A stretch of 64,000 nt of DNA from Epiperipatus broadwayi (taxonomy: Eukaryota > Onychophora > Udeonychophora > Euonychophora > Peripatidae), in the NCBI GenBank assembly GCA_028023455.1, contig JAQFVV010006310.1, forward strand, positions 558,001-622,000, in the 5' to 3' direction. The notes under the pieces were generated by a model that did not search any database, was not told where the DNA came from, and saw nothing but the letters and a program-made list of their open reading frames with translations. Below are positions 47,369 to 58,713 of the stretch, piece by piece. Within the stretch, counting starts at the first letter, position 1. Each line of letters begins with the position of its first letter. The translations under genes and the position numbers were made by a program.

Positions 47369-48850
47369 ACAGAGAGATATGATAATATATGTGGAAGAGT
47401 TGTATCATGAATTATATAACAATAAACAACAAGAAAAATTATTCCCTATAACTACTTTATCTTACAAATTGTGTAGGATTTTAAATGAAGAAGTGAGAGA
47501 TGCAATTAAAGATATGAAGAAGAAAAGCTTCAGGGTAATGATTGATTTGCAATCAGTGAATTAAAAGAAATAGGTGAAGTAATAGAAAGAATGTTTGCAA
47601 AGTTATATACCAAATATTTAAATGATAAAGATGTACTAGATGTTTGGAAGAATGCAGTACTAATATTAATATTTTAAAAAGGTGACAAAGAAAGTTATTA
47701 GAAACTACAGATCTATCAACCTTATCAGTTCTATACAAAATTTTTATCAAGGTAATTGCAACTTGTCTACAGGAAACTTTGGATTTTATCCAAATAAAAA
47801 AACAAGCTGGAATTAAGTGATTTTAATATAGTGGATCTCTACCAAATATTGAGAGAAGTTGTAGAATCTATGAATTGCCATTATGCTTTGGATTTATGGA
47901 TTGTGAAAAGGCATTTCATTCAATAAACCGTTCTATATTGATTAAAGCATTGGTTCATCAAAATATAGACCCTGGATATTGTCATATGCTCAATATTTTT
48001 CAAAATGTAACAGCAATGATTAGTTTACATAATACTAGAAAGATTAATATTGAGATGAGTATACAACAGGGGGACTCCTTACCTCCAAAACTTTTTACAG
48101 CTGTTTTGCAAGGTGTAGTTGGTGGATTAAAATGGGAAGGGAATGAAGTAAATGGAGATTATTTAAGTTATCTAGATTTTGCAGATGATATAATTGTTTT
48201 TGCAAATAATGCTCCAGAAAGGCAATGTTGTAAGAGTTATTAGAAAAAAATAAGAATATAGAACTAAAGTAAATGTTAAAAAGGTCAAAATAATGTTCAA
48301 TGAATTTTTTCAAAAGAAAAAAAAATAGAGATTGTTAATCATGAATTAGAAGTTAACAACTACAAATATCTTGGTCAGATTATTAATATGAAAACATCAT
48401 GGATGAAATCAACCATAGAATTAAACTTAAAGATTTTTTTTTTAAAAAAAAAAAAACCCCGTTAGAAGGAAATTAGTCTATGTGTTTATAGTTTTTACTG
48501 ATGGATCTGTGACCTTGATACTTAACTGAAAAGCAATATAGGCATTTCACATCAGTTTACAAAGTATGAAGAGAAGTATGTTAGGAATAAGAAAAAACAA
48601 AAAGAAAATACATGGGTGAAACAGCAAACAGATCTAACTGACATCATTGAAAGAAGTGGGATTTGTTGGACATTGCTAGAAGAGTCAATAGTAGATGGAC
48701 AGTTAAAATCTTAAACTGAATTCTAAGAGATTGCAAAAGACTTAGAAGGAGACCACATGTAAGATGGATTGATCAAATAAGGAAGTATGCTGGGGTGATG
48801 TTGAGATATTATTCAGAGAGACCTACATCATGCAGTGTATCGATAATCAT

Positions 48851-50819
48851 TGAAGTTTAACAAGCTTTCACCTTAAATTAGGAAAGAGACTGTCATAGTT
48901 CTGTGATAATTGAATGCCAGTGATAAAAAAACAAACTCCAATTGCTAAGATTAGAAAAGGAGAAATCAACCCAAAACTTCATTATTCTAACTATAGAATT
49001 TTTTGTTTAGTAAAAACAAATTTTTAAATGAATTATTTTAGAGAAAGTGATTTTACATTTGTGCAGATAATGGATAATTTTAATAATAAGCTTACAGTTA
49101 TAAAATTAAAAAAGAAGAAATTAGGCAATACTTTTTTATGATAGCCATGGAACTAATATTTGTATTTTATGCTTTTTTTGTGTGTACAATAGTAAATTGG
49201 GTTTGATATATATTTTTGAAATGTATAATCTCATGGGAAAATAAATATTTTGTTGAGAGATCATCAATAAAGTCTTAATATTGTTTTTTATCTGAATCTA
49301 TCATAAAAAGTATTATTATTAAACCCTGAACTGCCAGTCCTTTTGGAAATAATATTTTTAAAAACTGCAAGTCAACTGCAAGCTTTTCCTATTGAAAATA
49401 AAACAGCCAATAAAACGCAATGTAGATTATCAAACCTCAAAACTGTTTGGTACCAATAACAGTACAAAATCTGTGTAAAATATTTCAAAATACTTGTAAA
49501 CATTGTATTTGTTTTATATAAAGACATAAATAGTAAATCTTAACAGCTTAAATATTTTACGAGAGAGCAGTGTTATGAATGCTATTAAAATTTGAAATAT
49601 TTTTTTTTTTATTAATATTTTTCTCCCCAAGTTCTGTTAAATTTATTTTTTCTGTAAATCATATTTAATATGTATTTTTCTGTTTTTGTGGTTGTATATT
49701 ATTGTTACTCTTTCCTGATATATTTTTGACTGAATGGAATATATTTATATATTTTGGTAATCGCTTAGTTTTGACTTATAGCATAAATAAATTATTTTAA
49801 TCGTTGGAGTAAGCGGCAAATAAAATGTGTAGATATAATTGTTCTTCACATTATATTACTTATATTTAATTTCATTATCATATAATACATTGTGATGATT
49901 TTTTTTTCCTGTATTACTAATGATTTGTTAATAAATGTTGTTACTATTTAGACTTAGCATTTTTTATTCATCTTAGTGTATTTTGTCTCTTATGTATATT
50001 ACTATGAAGTTTTACACCTAATCATGACTTATACAGTTTAGATGCTTCTTACTTTTTTAGTAAACCTAATTACGATTACAGATATAATTGGGGGTAATTT
50101 TAACATTTGGTGTTATCTAGCCCTGGAAGAAAATCACTAGGTGATATCCATGGAGTAGGTTTTGGTTTGTTCTAAAATAAAAGATATGTTTATTGAATAA
50201 AGCAGTTATGAATAGTTACTCTGTGATTACCCATAATGATTGATGTTCAAGATAGTCTGTTATATAAAATTGTCTTGTCAATGAATATGCTAGGAATTTG
50301 TGTATATAATCCATTACAATATGTACAGTACATTTTAAAAAATAATAACACTAATTGATTAATCAGAATATACCCATACTACACCCTTTTTTTTTTTTTT
50401 TTTACAAGCAATTGGGCTTTTAAACAGTTTAATAATAAAATGATCAGACATAATATTAGAATTTTAAAATCTCAGTTGTATAGAATCTTTATCAAAAACT
50501 TTATTAAACATATAATTTCATATCTTTTAAAAAAATAAATGTCAATTTTCTTGAAGTGTTTTGTATTTAAATAATACTTGAAAACAATATATATTAATTT
50601 TTATTTAATATTTAAATATTTAACTTTTGAACATTATTAGAAAAATATATTCATAATATCTTTTTAAATCATTGTTTAAAAATAGATAATATATTGTAAG
50701 GATACTAAGCATTGTATAAAAAGATATTCCCAACATTTTGATTATTTTATATAATCTTTGTCAAAGCGTAATTTATGTTAAACATTTTCTATTTAAAAAA
50801 AGAAAATAAATTTTTTTTC
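48851..50819. other. Non-coding DNA
   Basis: A/T-rich DNA without recognised features. Confidence 0.4.
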
Positions 50820-52406
50820 GTAAAAGCCTGAAATCCGGGCACGGCCGCTTAGAGCATTGTTTACATGTCAAAACATATAAAATTGCCGTTTCGGCAGCCG
50901 TGACCTATACAGGCTAATACAACATTTACGTATTGTATGAACTCATTAGCTAGGCCGCTTTACATGACATTGCACAAAGTATTACGGCTCGTTTTGTGCT
51001 TCGAAACTAGTTACGCGTATTTGTTGTATTCATAGCTGATTACCGTATCGCTTGAGGGTGTTTAAATTTCAAGGCAGTACAACTTTTTCAAATCTCCGTA
51101 ATAGAGTAATGTCATTTCGATTTTAATGGTTCCTACCCTTACTATGTAAAAAAATTGGCAAAATGTATGTTCGAACAGGCTTCGACAAAGCTCACGCGCT
51201 AAGTCACGTTTCAGCCTGGAAAATATTCTGGTCTGAGATGAACGTGTAATTTTGAAACTTTTCTGTAGAATTGCCGAATACAGAAAGTGTGTGATTTTGT
51301 GTCCTTTTTTTTCAGGTACATAATGTCCACTTTTTATTACAGCAATAAAAGAATAAATAATTTTAAAAAAGTCCAAAGTTTGTGTCCTTTTTTTTTTTTC
51401 ATTTCATTTCCTTAGAAATTGACAAGTATTTGGATTCAATTTTTTGCAGCCGGGGATTAAAATAAATGACGATTTTGGTGTGGACTTTTTGTTAATAATT
51501 ACAAATTCCCCCCACCCCCAAAAGCAGTTTCTTGTAGAAGGCCAAAAAAAAAAGTAATTCAAACGAAATAGAAATCAAAGTAAAAAGTGAGAAAAAGTTG
51601 TTTAAAAAAAAAAACGGTAAATTCTTGACTTTTTGGTTACAATTCTTTTTGCGAGTGTGGGAGTGGGTGTTTGAAAACAATTTTTTAATCGGCAAAAACA
51701 CAAAAGTAAATTTTGATTTAATATTAAGAAAAACAATTATGTCAACCAAAAATGAAATCAAAATTCGAAACAAGTCCCAAAGTTGATTCTCTTTTTTCAG
51801 CGCTGTTAAAATAATTGACTATTTTGGTTGACTTTTTGTTAATAATAACAGTACGAAATCCCACACCCCGCTCAAAAAGCAGTTTCTTGTAGGCCAAAAA
51901 AAAAAAAAGGCTAATTCAAAGATAATATTAATCAAAGTGAAAACAATTTGTGTTTTTAAAAAAAAAGTAAAATTAATAATAAGAAAAACCATTTAGTCAA
52001 GCCAAAAAAAAAAAAAAGGTAGAATTAAGTTCTAAAGTCACAAATAATTGTATTCTATTTTTTCGGTGGTGGGAGATTCAAACAAATTTTTTGACGTCGT
52101 GAAACAGTCCAAAGTTTTAAAATGATTAAAAGAAAAAAAAAATTAGCAAAATTTGTTGAACAAATGTCAGGTTCCAAAAAAAAAAACCCACAAAAAGTAA
52201 CGAAAATGAATATCAAAATTTGTTTAATAATAAAGAAATCATGTTCTAAATGAAATAAAAATTATTCGTTTAATCAATATTACAAAAAAAAAAAACCTTG
52301 TCTAAAAAAAAAGAAAAGGTTGTGGCGGGCCCGGTAACGTTATATTAAATAGATTTTATCTAGCATCAATGCTCCAAGCGGCTTTGCCCGGATTTCAGGC
52401 TTTTAC
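50820..52406. mobile_element. TIR element, family X copy 2
   Basis: Terminal inverted repeats of about 40 bp start GTAAAAGCCTGAAATCCGGG at 50820 and, in reverse, GTAAAAGCCTGAAATCCGGG at 52406. They continue to GCCGCTT(A/G)GAGCATTG. The G+C-rich interior (TCATTAGCTAGGCCGC, TATTACGGCTCG, TGTGCTTCGAAACTA, TGAGGGTG) aligns in order with 46.27-46.4 kb of family X copy 1. The rest is poly-A/T with imperfect internal repeats of about 350 bp. A clear target duplication was not found. The minus frame at 51062-51376 is not recognisable as a transposase. Confidence 0.7.
51450..51960. repeat. Imperfect 350-bp tandem repeat inside TIR element copy 2
   Basis: The ordered blocks GGACTTTTTGTTAATAATTA, CCCC..., AAAGCAGTTTCTTGTAG and GGCCAAAAAAAAAA occur at about 51474-51555 and again at about 51827-51905, followed by AATTCAAA and ATCAAAGT in both. 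Confidence 0.7.
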
Positions 52407-53410
52407 CATTTTTTTATTATTATTATATTTATTGGTGTTTTATTTTTGTTTTATGTTACAGATAAATTATATATGTATAAAATAATCAAAATAGTACTAT
52501 TTTTTCATGAAATTTAGATCTGTAAAAGAAATAGTATTTTTAGAATTTTATATATTTATAAATAAGCTAAGTTTAAAAGGAAGAAATTTTTGAAATATAT
52601 ACTAAATGTTGTTACACTATATTGCTAAGGTTTAAAAATTGTAATATTAATGTATATTAATTTTCTATATGGATCTGCAATTATTAATACAGTTTTAATT
52701 GAAATAACAATTGGGTGTGAATTAAATTTTATTATTTTCCTGAAGCAAGTTTTAAAATTGAAAGTGTTTTGCTTGTATTTATTTTTTAATCTTTAAATAG
52801 TAGGCTTTTTATTTTTTTGTTTTTGCAAATTTTTTGTAATTTTGAAAAGATAGAAGTGAATGTTAAAATATTTTATTAGATTATTGAATAGTCATTTTGC
52901 CTCAATCCATTCCCTTTTGACAAATAAAAGTTTAGTATAATTTATTTGTTTATCTATTAATTATTTAATTTAAATTGAAGCTGTTTGAACTCTGCATGAC
53001 AACACATTTTATTTTATTGCATGAATCTTTGTGTTTTCAATTTAGTTACTGCATGCTGTTATATACTAGCCCTTTTCTGTTGCTTCTTTTAACACACACA
53101 TGTGACTTTATTACATAATTAACATTTTCCTAATTATGTGTTTAATATTTTTAAAACTAATTTATAGTGATGGTCTTTTTTTAATAAAATTTAAAACCAA
53201 TAATTAATTTAAATAATAATCTTATTATTATTAATTTATAATATTTAACAGTTAAAATATAATTATGTTGAAATATTTTTTAAATTGTACTTTTTTTATT
53301 GCTAGTTTATGCATGAAATTTAATTTTTTTAAATAAAAAAAAGTTTTATTTTACAGAAGAAGCAGTGGCAACTGTTTTAACTTTTTTTTTTGTTTCCCCC
53401 ACTGCTATAG
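52407..53410. other. Non-coding DNA before exon candidate 2
   Basis: A/T-rich intron-like sequence ending in a strong pyrimidine tract (CTTTTTTTTTTGTTTCCCCC, 53381-53400). Confidence 0.45.
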
Positions 53411-53626
53411 CACATACGCCTACTTCACCCTCTCGATCTTTCAGTAATCAGTCAGATCGTTCTGCATCTAGTCAAGCATCTGCCAGTTCGAGTATACGAT
53501 CTTCAAGAACTGTGCGTAAACCGAGACCAGTTAGTATTGCTGGCACATTGCCTGATCACATTCCTAATACAAGTACTCCTATAGCTGATGATGCTAAGAG
53601 ACCAAGTCGAAGTACGGAACGTGCTG
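53411..53626 (+). CDS. Candidate exon 2 of the unidentified Ser/Thr/Pro-rich protein gene
   Basis: A polypyrimidine tract and CTATAG precede an open block encoding HTPTSPSRSFSNQSDRSASS, then a Ser-rich stretch, TVRKPRPVSIAGTLPDHIPN, and KRPSRSTERA, before the donor G/GTAAAT at 53627. It is 216 bp long, phase 1 at both ends, so in frame whether included or skipped. Codon composition is far richer in G/C third positions and mixed codons than the flanks, which supports real coding. The sequence is low-complexity, basic and Ser/Pro-rich, of the kind found in microtubule-associated and scaffold proteins, but I recognise no family. The Met at 53365 belongs to the upstream pyrimidine-rich intron and is not a credible start. 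An acceptor at 53356 in the same frame is possible but weaker. Confidence 0.75.
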
Positions 53627-55297
53627 GTAAATTTTTTTTTTCTCTTTTGTTTTTAACATAATGGAATATATCTTATATGTTTGTTTGATTTTCTATCATC
53701 ACTGTTAAATGACATTTATTGTATATAGGGTTTTTTTTTTGTTTTTATTAGAATATCTTCGGTTTTATTAAATTTGTAAATATAAATCTTTTACAATGTA
53801 CTTCCATATATATATAAAGAATTCATCAATTAATAATTTGTTGCAAGTTTTCTATCTATCTTGTATATTCACAATGTTTTAATTTTTACATCACTAAAAT
53901 TTTATAATTTTGGTGCTGCTAAAATTATAGAAATGTTAATAAATCAAAAAATTAAATTAATAATGTATGCTAAAAATGTATTTGATATTGCAAAGTTTAA
54001 TTATTGTATATATTCAATTTTGTCAAATAATATTGTCTTCATCATTTATCTTCCAAAAAAATGTAACTTGGACCACTAATCTTTTTTTTTTTAAATTTTC
54101 TTTCAAATCTATATCTGTAGAATTTCCAAATTTTTTTCCTGCTTATTTCACTATTTAATATGAAATTATACTCCAAATAATGTTCTTATCGAGTTCTACA
54201 TTTAAAGATAACAGAATTGCATTTGATCTTTATTAAAAGATTATTTGCCATAGCAATTATTTTTTTTGTAATTCCCTATCACATTTTGTATCATCAGTTA
54301 ATTGTGTTTTCAAATTATTTCAAAGCAAAAAGCTAGTTTTTTTTTTTTAATTTATTCAGTTATCACTCTTAAATTTGTATTGATTCCATTTATTTTTATT
54401 GCTTTAATTTATTCTGTTCTTAAATTTACCACAAATTCCTTTTGAATGTGAACTTTATTCTTATCAAGACAGCATCTATACATTTGTTTCTTTTGGGAAA
54501 AAATAAAATATTTAATGTTACTAAAAAATGTATAGTCAAATAAAAATATTTAACAGTTTTCTAATCCAGATTATCCAAAAAATATCTATCAGCATCTTTT
54601 TAAGAACCATGAATCTCGATATCCTCATTACTCCAATAGTTATTTTTTTATCTGTACATTTTTTTATATTTAAAAAATGGCTATTGAAGATATTATAGCA
54701 CCATAAAAAATTGGAACTAATTGCTTAAATCCTTATCTCTAATGATATAATTGTTAAAAGAAAATCTATTGTCCACTATTTTGAATCATAAATTGCATTT
54801 CAAATATCAATTAATTTTTTTCAAACTCATTTCTCCTTTACTTTTTTTAACTCAACTTAATCTCTTTTTTTACAGCTTTTTATATTATTATTAGATCTAT
54901 TTCATACTTTATCTAGAAAACTTTTCTTTTTATTTAATATAGATAAAGACTTGTCTTTATCATACCAATTGCATATATTCTTTTTGTCTTTTCAATGCAT
55001 TCATTTTTTAATTAACATTCTATTATTATTTTTTGTCGATTTTTACTTCTGGGATCTTGTTTTTTTTTATTCCAAGTTTTGTTCTTATTTTTTAAAATAA
55101 CTTTTAAGTAATTTTTCTTTTTTGGTTTAATTTAATCTTTTCACTTTTTATTTAAATATGTTTTCTCATTTGTTAAATTTGAAAAATTGTAATTAATATT
55201 TTTTTTTATTTTATCAATAGCCTATTTTATTTTTGATTCAGTTCTCTTTTTTTTTTAAAAAAAAAAAAAAAAAACATAAATTTCAATTCTGCTATTT

Positions 55298-55722
55298 CAA
55301 TCATTAGAGATCACCCACTACATATTCGCTGTAAACTAATAAATACCTTTAAGGAATACTTTCCTTTCCAAACACAAGATAAAGTCTTGTGAAAAATTAC
55401 AATGAATCCTCTCTATATTTTTAATCTAAATATATATGCATAGGCAAATCTTAAACTGAGCCATAAATTGTAAAAATTTTGCGGACGTTAATAATTAAAA
55501 ACCTAGCAAATGGATTAAAAGTGATTAATTAATATTTTCACGTTCTCATTTCCAAATGCTTAAGACTTTTTTTTTATACATATACATTTAGATTAAAAAA
55601 GTAGAGTGGATTCATTCTATCTTTTCAAAAGATTTCATCTTGTATTTGGAAAGGAGAATATTCCTTAAAAGTGTTTATTAGTTTACAGCGCATGTGTAAT
55701 GAGTGATCCGTAATAATTGTTA
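55298..55722. mobile_element. Foldback MITE with arms of about 155 bp
   Basis: The left arm (55298-55452) and the right arm in reverse (from 55722) align throughout: GATCAC(C/T)CA, GCGCTGTAAACTAATAAA with the left reading TTCGCTGTAAACTAATAAA, TTTAAGGAATA, CCTTTCCAAA, ACAAGAT, AATGAATCC and TTTTAATCTAAAT. The spacer of about 110 bp has no coding signal. It lies in the exon 2-3 intron. The superfamily is not determined. Confidence 0.7.
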
Positions 55723-56590
55723 CAGATTAAACATAGCGCTTTATAAATAAATAACATTCTGTTATTACTAAATTGTGATCCAAATCTATATCAGTTCAGA
55801 ATATGCTCGCATGATCCTATATGTTCCTAAATCTAGCTTGAATCACTATATATTATTTCACTTGTAATCTCATTATTGAAGTTTACCAGTGTAAAATTTT
55901 CCTATTATTATTTATTGCACTGCTGATGCTCTGATCTAATGCTCCTTCTATCTTATATTTTATCATTTTATAATTAATCCTTTTGATTATTTATTTTGTA
56001 TTTGTGATAAATGGTGATGATGTTAACCCACCAGATCCACATTACCCATTTCACAGCTTTTTTGTTTGTATCATTACAATATATTAAATTTGTTAAATAC
56101 TGTAATAATTATATTTTACTTTAAAAACACCCACCCTTTCTTCCATTTTTTTTGTTCAATACTTTAATTGGTCTGTAATTAAAAAATTTAGAAATTTATT
56201 TATCTATGGTATGTAATTACTTGAGAGGCACTAGTCTGGAATATAATAATGATTAGAGAAGTTTGATTGCAGTTTATTATTACAAATACTATTTAATTAA
56301 TTATTAAAAAATCGATTTAATTGTCCTCCCCCCCCTCTCTTAAAGTAATCTAACTATTCAGGTTAGAATTTTGGTCTAACGATTCAAATACAGATTATTT
56401 TAATATACATCTTTATTTCTATTTTCAATATTAGTTTTGTATAAAATATATAGTTTATAAAATTATGAAAATGTTATTGCTTTTTTTTTTTTTTGGCAAC
56501 ATAAACTTTATTTTGTGAATACACCCGGGTCTCGCTTTATGTGGATTTATTTAATGCGATTTTGAAGTTATGCGATAAAAATTATTAGAT

Positions 56591-56693
56591 CAGAAGTCGA
56601 GCTCCGATAATGCGCTATTACTTGAAATATTATAAATTTCGCACATTCACACGTCATATTTAAAGTAATAGCGCATTATCGGAGTTCGACTTC
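56591..56693. repeat. Palindromic hairpin inside the Tigger element
   Basis: AGAAGTCGAGCTCCGATAAT, continuing GCGCTATTACTT, pairs with AAGTAATAGCGC, continuing ATTATCGGAGTTCGACTTCT. This gives about 32 bp of almost perfect stem around a loop of about 38 bp. It is either part of the transposon's subterminal structure or a nested foldback. Confidence 0.85.
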
Positions 56694-57164
56694 TCTCTAA
56701 TAATTTCAATATTTTCAGCGCTTTATAATAGTACTGTAATAGATTTTATGCAATAAAGAAGAAGTTCATAATTCACTTTAAATCAGGATTTTCCCATTTT
56801 ATATACACACATTAAATTTTACAAGATTATAATGTAAATCTATTCAAACGTTATAGATGCCTTTATTATACATATTGTTGTTTTTGCCTTTTAAATCATT
56901 CTATTTTTGCTTTTTTAAAAAAGAGTACATAATCAATTAATCATTTAGTATCCGCAAGTTTATTTTTAAAAGGTGAGTTATAACTCACAATTAAATTTAA
57001 CAATTTAAAAATTACGTAACGTGATCTAAAATTAAAGACAAAAATAAGAATTTAATTTATAATTGTTAGTTTTAATTAAATTTTGTCCAACAGTGGTGAG
57101 TCGGTGTCTTTTTATTATCGTAAGTCTAAGTTCTTATTTTTATTTTAAACTTTTAGTTTACTCT

Positions 57165-57340
57165 AATGGAGAAGAAAAAAAACACCCAAGAAAATGGAAT
57201 TTCTTTGGAAACAAAAATTTAATTTTAGATCACTTAGCGAAATCAGAAGGATCAGCAGCAATTGGAAAACATTTAGTTTGGGCGAGTCCACAATAAGAGC
57301 AATTAAAAAAATGAAGTTGGCGCTAATTGTATTTCCTCTT
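57165..57340 (+). pseudogene. Tigger/pogo transposase N-terminus (CENP-B helix-turn-helix)
   Basis: From ATG at 57165: MEKKKNTQENGISLETKI, then a frame change into LILDHLAKSEGSAAIGKHL, then a second frame change into GESTIRAIKKMK. These are the N-terminal lines of a Tigger transposase DNA-binding domain, including the G-x-S-T-I-R-x-I-K recognition helix. Two frameshifts and no downstream DDE domain make it a dead fragment. Confidence 0.8.
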
Positions 57341-58543
57341 GTGAAGTAGCTAACAGGTTTCTCTGGGCATAATTGCTGAGAGATTCTTGACTTCGTTTAA
57401 GGAAAAGCTACAATACATCACGACGAATCTGTTGTCTTACTAGTTTACAAACGAACTTACTTATTGTCAATACTGTACTCATATGAAAAATACTATAAAT
57501 TACGTATAAAAATATATTGTTTTGAATAAAATTAAATACTGTAGTTAATAAATAAGTAAAAAAAGTTTGTCTTGTATCATTTTTTTTCAAATTTGAAATT
57601 TTTTATTAGTCATATTTTATTTCCTTATTTTTTTTTTTTTTTTTTGTGCTAAAGTAATTTTACGTTGTTGCTTTGCTTTTATGCGATTTTTGAAAATTAC
57701 AGTAATCTATCCCATATTTTTCAAGGTAAGTTAAGTCTATTTTTGTGCGTGTTTTCTGAGGAACCTATTTACCGCATAAAACCAGACCCAGGTGTATTAT
57801 TAAATCATTTTACAATAAATATATAAAGCAATCATATTGTTTTGCATTAATTATATATATATTATAATTTTAAAAAATTAGTTTACTTATTTTGTAATTA
57901 TTTATACTAATTTTTGAATTTTAGATAATATCTTATTGTTGTAGTTAATTATTATTTCATATTACAGTAAATAACTACAATTAATGAAATGTATAAATTA
58001 AAAGCACTATTAATTTTATATATTTAGAGAAAATATTGAAAATAATAAGCATTACTTTTATTGCATTTTTAATATTAATCACTTTTATTAAAGATAATGT
58101 TATACTACAACTGTCTTTAAAGGGTGTTCAGTGTAGAAAATGCATTAATGTTGCATTTAAAGTTTTTACCAAATATGCAATATTAGTCAAGACATAAGTG
58201 ATCAATTTTGGTTCTTAAGACAAGCCTTTAAAAATGCACATTTTAAAATTATTGCAAAGTCTTAATTAAAATACTTCATCGAATTAAAGCAATAATGTTG
58301 AAAGAAAAAATAAGTATTAAATAAATAGATATATATTTATTAAATATATATATTCAATATAGTCTTATTTTAATGACTATTTTAGTTTGGTGCCTGAGGC
58401 AGATAGCTCACCGCCTCATCTGTGAGGTCAGCTCTGATATTAGTATTGCCTTTAATTTATTACAAACAACAGAAATATAAATATTTATAATATTTAAATT
58501 CATCTATTGAAAAATATTAATCTTTTTTTTTTTTTATCAAAAG

Positions 58544-58713
58544 CATCAAAACCACCTAGAGCCAAAAGTGCTGGCACTGATAAATCATCTTTGAGTACAA
58601 AAGCTCCCACCCGTAAAGCAAGTACACCTGTTAAAGGGTCGTTAAAAACAATTACTGGTTCTCCTGTTAACACAGCAAAAGAACCAGAGAAAACACCTGC
58701 AATAGAAGAAAAA
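58544..58713 (+). CDS. Candidate exon 3 of the unidentified Ser/Thr/Pro-rich protein gene
   Basis: The T-rich tract and CAAAAG acceptor are followed by an open block reading (A)SKPPRAKSAGTDKSSLSTK, then APTRKASTPVKGSLKTITGS, PVNTAKEPEKTPAIEEK, and a strong GTGAGT donor at 58714. It is 170 bp, entering in phase 1 and leaving in phase 0. The Lys/Ser/Thr/Pro-rich, repetitive basic sequence continues the style of exon 2 and resembles the disordered basic linkers of microtubule-binding proteins such as the CLIP or dynactin p150 groups. That comparison is by composition only and is not an identification. The rest of the gene must lie to the right of the window. Confidence 0.75.

Larger units (their letters stand above)
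44700..48850 (+). mobile_element. Second RTE copy, heavily decayed and split by an insertion
   Basis: This parallels the 35.2-kb RTE along its length: GTTAACTGAAGGAGG start (44740), an endonuclease GDFNAKIG-like block near 45400-45430, linker, then after the insertion at 46158-47368 the RT motifs EELYHELYNNKQQEKL (47390), CFGFMDCEKAFHSINRSILI (47885-47945), IQQGDSLPPKLFTAVLQGVV (48060-48120), LDFADDIIVFANNA (48170-48212, active site intact) and a C-terminal block to about 48845. It is more diverged than copy 1, with many stops and an internal tandem duplication at about 45696-45885. Confidence 0.85.
5633..53410 (+). other. Inferred giant intron between exon candidates 1 and 2
   Basis: If the exon candidates at 5453 and 53411 belong to one transcript, everything between them is a single phase-1 intron of about 48 kb. 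It starts with GTAAGT and ends with a long pyrimidine tract and CTATAG. Nearly all the mobile elements in this window would sit inside it, in both orientations. Unseen small exons inside it, or two separate genes, remain possible. Confidence 0.35.
56522..57794 (+). mobile_element. Tigger/pogo-type DNA transposon relic
   Basis: Terminal inverted repeats start CACCCGGGTCTCGCTTTATG at 56522 and, in reverse, CACCTGGGTCTGGTTTTATG at 57794. Both are flanked by TA (56520-56521, 57795-57796), the target duplication of the Tc1/mariner superfamily. The repeated TTTATGCG-type motifs and the encoded CENP-B-like helix-turn-helix identify the Tigger/pogo branch. At about 1.27 kb it is an internal-deletion derivative; the DDE catalytic domain is absent. 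Confidence 0.8.
53627..58543 (+). other. Inferred intron between exon candidates 2 and 3
   Basis: About 4.9 kb, starting GTAAAT and ending in a T-rich tract and CAAAAG. Phase 1 on both sides lets exon 2 (ending G) join exon 3 (starting CA) as an Ala codon. It contains a foldback element (55.3-55.7 kb) and a Tigger/pogo relic (56.5-57.8 kb). The remainder is featureless A/T-rich DNA. Confidence 0.65.

Noticed and set aside
51492-51786. Overlapping open frames on both strands inside the TIR element
   Set aside because: They encode Lys/Phe/Asn-rich low-complexity sequence from A/T repeats and show no transposase motif.
53365-53410. Translation start at 53365 for exon 2
   Set aside because: The first 15 codons are the pyrimidine tract and acceptor of an intron (poly-T and C run then CTATAG), so the Met is not a credible start.
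53411-58713. Identification as CLIP, dynactin p150 or CLASP
   Set aside because: Similarity is only in Ser/Thr/Pro/Lys composition. No CAP-Gly or TOG motif is in the window, so no gene name is given.
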